A stretch of 64,000 bases of DNA from assembly GCF_050717545.1 (NCBI RefSeq), contig NZ_JBOITN010000034.1, positions 1 to 64,000 on the forward strand, written 5' to 3'. The DNA is from Clostridium_AD sp050717545. GTDB taxonomy: Bacteria; Bacillota; Clostridia; Clostridiales; Clostridiaceae. This document shows, piece by piece, positions 61,146-64,000 of this stretch (within the stretch, counting starts at the first letter, position 1; every line of letters begins with the position of its first letter). Made by a program: the position numbers and the translations under genes. The notes under the pieces were generated by a model. That model was given only the letters and a program-made list of their open reading frames with translations. It ran no database searches and was not told where the DNA came from.

Positions 61146-62225
61146 TTAGTTGTTATTTTCACCCATAGCTTTCATCTTTTCTGCTTGATCAGCAGTTATA
61201 AGTGTATTCATCATCTCATCTATATCTCCATCAAGAAAAGAATCTAATCTATGAATTGTTAACCCTACTCTATGATCTGTTACTCTTCCTTGAGGATAGT
61301 TATAAGTTCTTATTCGCTCACTTCTATCTCCAGTGCCTACTTGACTCCTTCTATTTTCAGCTATTCCTGCGGATCTTTCAGCCTCGGCTCTATCAAACAA
61401 TCTAGATTTTAATATCTTCAGAGCTTTTTCTTTATTCTTTAACTGAGATTTCTCATCTTGGCAAGAAACTACAAGTCCTGTAGGAAGATGCGTCATTCTC
61501 ACTGCAGAATCTGTTGTATTAACGCATTGTCCTCCATTACCAGATGCTCTAAATACATCAATTTTCAAATCATTTGCATTAACTTCAATATCAACATCAT
61601 CAACTTCTGGAAGCACTGCTACAGTAGCTGTAGACGTATGAATTCTTCCGCTTGATTCTGTGTCAGGAACTCTTTGAACTCTATGAACTCCACTTTCATA
61701 TTTAAATTTACTATATGTGGATTCTCCTTTTATCATGAATACTATTTCTTTAAACCCACCAATATCAGTTTCATTTGCACTCATTACTTCAACTTTCCAT
61801 CTATTACGTTCTGCATATCTTGTATACATTCTAAAGAGATTTGCCGCAAATAGTGCCGCTTCATCTCCACCTGCTCCTGCTCTAATTTCGACAAATACAT
61901 TTCTCTCATCATTTGGGTCCTTAGGCAAAAGTAAAATTCTCAATTCTTCCTGCATAGTTTCTTTAACTTCAATTAAATCTTTAATTTCCTCTTGAATCAT
62001 TTCTTTCATTTCTCTATCAGTTTCTTCTCTGAGCATTTCTTTATTTGTTTCTAAATCTTCTTTAGCTTTTTTGTATATTCTATATTTTGTAACAATTATT
62101 TCAAGCGCTGCATGTTCTTTACATAACTTTTGCCATTCATTTTGGTTAGCAATAACCAAAGGATCGCTAATTTTTATAGTAAGTTCATCATATTTATTTT
62201 CAGTAAAATCAAGCCTATCTAACAT
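61146..62225 (-). CDS. prfA: Peptide chain release factor 1
   Basis: A 359-residue factor reading UAA and UAG stops. The codon-recognition PxT motif is in RVPDTESSGRIHTSTATVAV near 180, and the GGQ loop is ASGNGGQCVNTTDSAVRMTH near 225. The start is the ATG at 62225 with CGGAGTGA upstream; the GTG at 62234 belongs to that site. It follows prmC, whose product methylates the GGQ glutamine of both release factors. Confidence 0.96.
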   Translation of the reverse strand: MLDRLDFTENKYDELTIKISDPLVIANQNEWQKLCKEHAALEIIVTKYRIYKKAKEDLETNKEMLREETDREMKEMIQEEIKDLIEVKETMQEELRILLLPKDPNDERNVFVEIRAGAGGDEAALFAANLFRMYTRYAERNRWKVEVMSANETDIGGFKEIVFMIKGESTYSKFKYESGVHRVQRVPDTESSGRIHTSTATVAVLPEVDDVDIEVNANDLKIDVFRASGNGGQCVNTTDSAVRMTHLPTGLVVSCQDEKSQLKNKEKALKILKSRLFDRAEAERSAGIAENRRSQVGTGDRSERIRTYNYPQGRVTDHRVGLTIHRLDSFLDGDIDEMMNTLITADQAEKMKAMGENNN

Positions 62226-62320
62226 TTTTATCACTCCGTATATATATTTTCATACTAATAATTATATCATAATTGGATATGAAATACAATCTGTATCCTA
62301 CTAATTGTTACTCTATCTTA

Positions 62321-63172
62321 TTACCCTAATATAGCTTTTATAACCCTATCATTTCCCGATAGATCTTTAATACATTCTATCTGTTTGAATCCAGCTTCTA
62401 AAAGGATATCAGTGACTTCGTCTTTTTGATCATATCCTATCTCAAAAGCTAGAAGCCCACCTTTTTCTAAAACCTGCAAACTTTCCAGGGTAATCCTTCT
62501 GTAAAAATCTAAACCATCTTCGCCACCATCAAGAGCTATAATCGGTTCATAATTCTTTACATCATCCATTAAAGTTGGTATAACCGATTTTCTAATATAG
62601 GGCGGATTAGAAACTATTACATCAAATTTCATATTTTTATCTATTGGTCCTTTAAGCAAATCACTTCGCCTGGCTTTAACCCTATTAGATAAATCGAACC
62701 TTTTTATGTTAATATTCGCTACTTCTATTGCCACGCTTGATATTTCGTACATCATTACAATTGTATTTTTAACACTTTGTGCAATTGATATACCTATAGC
62801 TCCACTTCCCGTGCATACATCACAAATTTTAGTATAACCTTTTTGCGCTATTACTTTAATTACCTCTTCAACCAAAATTTCTGTATCAGGTCTTGGCACT
62901 AAAACTCCTGGCCCTACAATAAAATCCATTCCCATAAATTCACACACACCTAAAATATATTTTATAGGCATTTTATTTTTTCTAAGCTCAACTAATCGTA
63001 AAAATTCATTTTCATCTTGCTCATTAAGATTAAAATCTCTATTAATCATTATGAACAATTTATCCTTATTTATAACCTTGCCAAGTAAAAGTTGTGAATC
63101 CAACAAATAGCTTTCAATTTTAACATTTTTTAGAATTTGGTATGATTTTAAAAGTATTTCTCCTATATTCAT
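62321..63172 (-). CDS. prmC: Release factor glutamine methyltransferase PrmC
   Basis: A 283-residue SAM-dependent enzyme that methylates the GGQ motif of release factors. SAM motif I is ICDVCTGSGAIGISIAQSV near 115, and the catalytic NPPY sits in DVIVSNPPYIRKSVIP near 185. GVLVPRPDTEILVEEV is the family motif just before the SAM domain. It is directly upstream of prfA, the usual arrangement. Confidence 0.95.
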   Translation of the reverse strand: MNIGEILLKSYQILKNVKIESYLLDSQLLLGKVINKDKLFIMINRDFNLNEQDENEFLRLVELRKNKMPIKYILGVCEFMGMDFIVGPGVLVPRPDTEILVEEVIKVIAQKGYTKICDVCTGSGAIGISIAQSVKNTIVMMYEISSVAIEVANINIKRFDLSNRVKARRSDLLKGPIDKNMKFDVIVSNPPYIRKSVIPTLMDDVKNYEPIIALDGGEDGLDFYRRITLESLQVLEKGGLLAFEIGYDQKDEVTDILLEAGFKQIECIKDLSGNDRVIKAILG

Positions 63173-63215
63173 TCTTTTCCACCTCTTTCATAATCACCCC
63201 AAGGTTAATAGCTAG

Positions 63216-64000
63216 TTAATCTGCAATACCCTCAGCTACCTTAAGTGCCTTTATTGCAACCTCTAGTTGAGATAAATCAGGTTCCCTTGTAGTTAGTTTC
63301 TGCAATTTAAGGCCTGGATAAGAGAAGATTTTAGCTAATCTTCCATCGCTTTTTCCCATCCACTTAATAATTTCAAAACTAACGCCCGAAATTAAAGGAA
63401 GAAGTATTATTCTATACATTATTCTTTCCCATATTGAATTCCAACCAGTTAAAGAAAAAACTATTATGCTAACTATCATAACTAAAAACAGGAAGTTTGT
63501 ACCACACCTTGGATGTAATCTCCCAAATTTAGCTGCATTTTCTGGAGTTAAATCAACATCATTTTCATAACAAAATATAGTTTTATGTTCTGCTCCGTGA
63601 TATTCATACACCCTCTTAATATCTTCCATTTTTCCTATAAGATACACATATATTAAAAATATTAAAACTCTAATTATTCCTTCTACAATATTAAGACCCA
63701 TTGCGCTAGCTCCTATTTTACTAAAAATACTAGCCACAAGCGTTGGCAAAATAAAAAATAATCCAACAGATATAATAAGCGAAAATACAAGTGACATACC
63801 CATAATTACATCATTGCTTTTATCTTTGAATATTTTTTCTAGCCACTTATCTACTTTAGAAGGTTCCCCTTCCTCTTCAAAGAAAGAAGCAGAATAATTC
63901 AATGTTTTCACTCCTATAATTAAAGATTCAATTAAAGAAACAAATCCTCTTATTATAGGTAGCCCTAAAATTTTATTCTTTTTAGTGTATGAAATATAGT
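63216..64000 (-). CDS. DUF1385 membrane protein, N-terminus outside the window
   Basis: The frame runs without a stop from 63216 up to the window end, so the gene is incomplete at its 5' side. A GTG at 63911 is internal: upstream residues such as KKNKILGLPIIRGFVSLIES match the DUF1385 N-terminal half. Visible parts are two or three membrane helices, EYHGAEHKTIFCYENDVDLT near the middle, and FGRLHPRCGTNFLFLVMIVS, both family signatures. Function unknown. It lies 43 bp before prmC on the same strand, as in many clostridia. Confidence 0.9.
   Translation of the reverse strand, partial: YISYTKKNKILGLPIIRGFVSLIESLIIGVKTLNYSASFFEEEGEPSKVDKWLEKIFKDKSNDVIMGMSLVFSLIISVGLFFILPTLVASIFSKIGASAMGLNIVEGIIRVLIFLIYVYLIGKMEDIKRVYEYHGAEHKTIFCYENDVDLTPENAAKFGRLHPRCGTNFLFLVMIVSIIVFSLTGWNSIWERIMYRIILLPLISGVSFEIIKWMGKSDGRLAKIFSYPGLKLQKLTTREPDLSQLEVAIKALKVAEGIAD

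Noticed and set aside
63216..63911. DUF1385 gene starting at the GTG at 63911
   Set aside because: The frame stays open to the window edge and the upstream residues match the family, so the GTG is internal.

Overview
The window reads as chromosome of an anaerobic, endospore-forming Clostridium (Clostridiaceae, low GC). The reasons are the AT-rich sequence, sporulation genes in the conserved clostridial order (ywmB-murA-spoIID-spoIIQ-spoIIID-mbl, plus yyaC), a reverse rubrerythrin, long-form HPF, the archaeal-type short ProRS, T-box, S-box and FMN leaders, and a complete F-type ATP synthase operon. I see no phage, insertion sequence or CRISPR array. Species cannot be named from the sequence alone.

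Layout. 1-9,400: an eroded gene fragment, a lemA/TPM pair, a tandem MarR regulator with a palindrome at its promoter, a SulP anion transporter, class III fructose bisphosphatase, a small helical protein and an HtrA protease. 9,400-17,600: pepT-DUF1836, nth, a T-box-controlled cysK-cysE-queG-plsC unit, an FAD oxidoreductase and two tRNA-Trp genes. 17,600-30,300: tsaE-tsaB-rimI, FMN-riboswitch ribU, tex, proS, a DhaS-type TetR regulator, aroD, prfB with its programmed frameshift, secA and hpf. 30,300-37,050: a raiA-type structured RNA, comFC with a decayed comFA, recD2, SAM-riboswitch metK and a five-tRNA cluster (Thr-Tyr-Val-Thr-Tyr in transcription order). 37,300-43,900: yyaC and the sporulation/cell-wall block. 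44,100-51,200: atpIBEFHAGDC on the minus strand. 51,700-64,000: wecB, tagO, a dCMP deaminase, a redox trio (ferredoxin, Crp-type regulator, reverse rubrerythrin), upp, rpiB, a decayed ywlE, tsaC (Sua5), a ZIP transporter, a membrane protein, prfA, prmC and a DUF1385 gene cut by the window edge.

The genes are mostly housekeeping and conserved in order, so the unusual signals are small. (1) A dispersed ~25-bp imperfect palindrome occurs in six intergenic sites, always in the same orientation, and four of them lie just past a terminator hairpin. (2) A ComFA homologue has lost its Walker A and DEAD motifs but keeps an open frame. (3) A translated-looking remnant of the YwlE phosphatase has lost its catalytic loop. 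(4) Three tandem 26-bp hairpin units start inside the atpG stop region and fill the atpG-atpD gap. (5) A Crp/Fnr regulator carries a C-X2-C-X2-C-X2-C cluster and sits behind a GTAAC-N4-GTTAC operator facing an iron-sulfur gene. (6) A 19-bp hairpin covers both an upstream stop codon and the ribosome-binding site of the ZIP gene, which suggests translational coupling. (7) The raiA RNA has a clear promoter, closing helix and terminator. Five genes are read as starting with TTG (yyaC, prfB, wecB, the ferredoxin gene and the ZIP gene).

All family assignments come from reading the translations; no database search was run.
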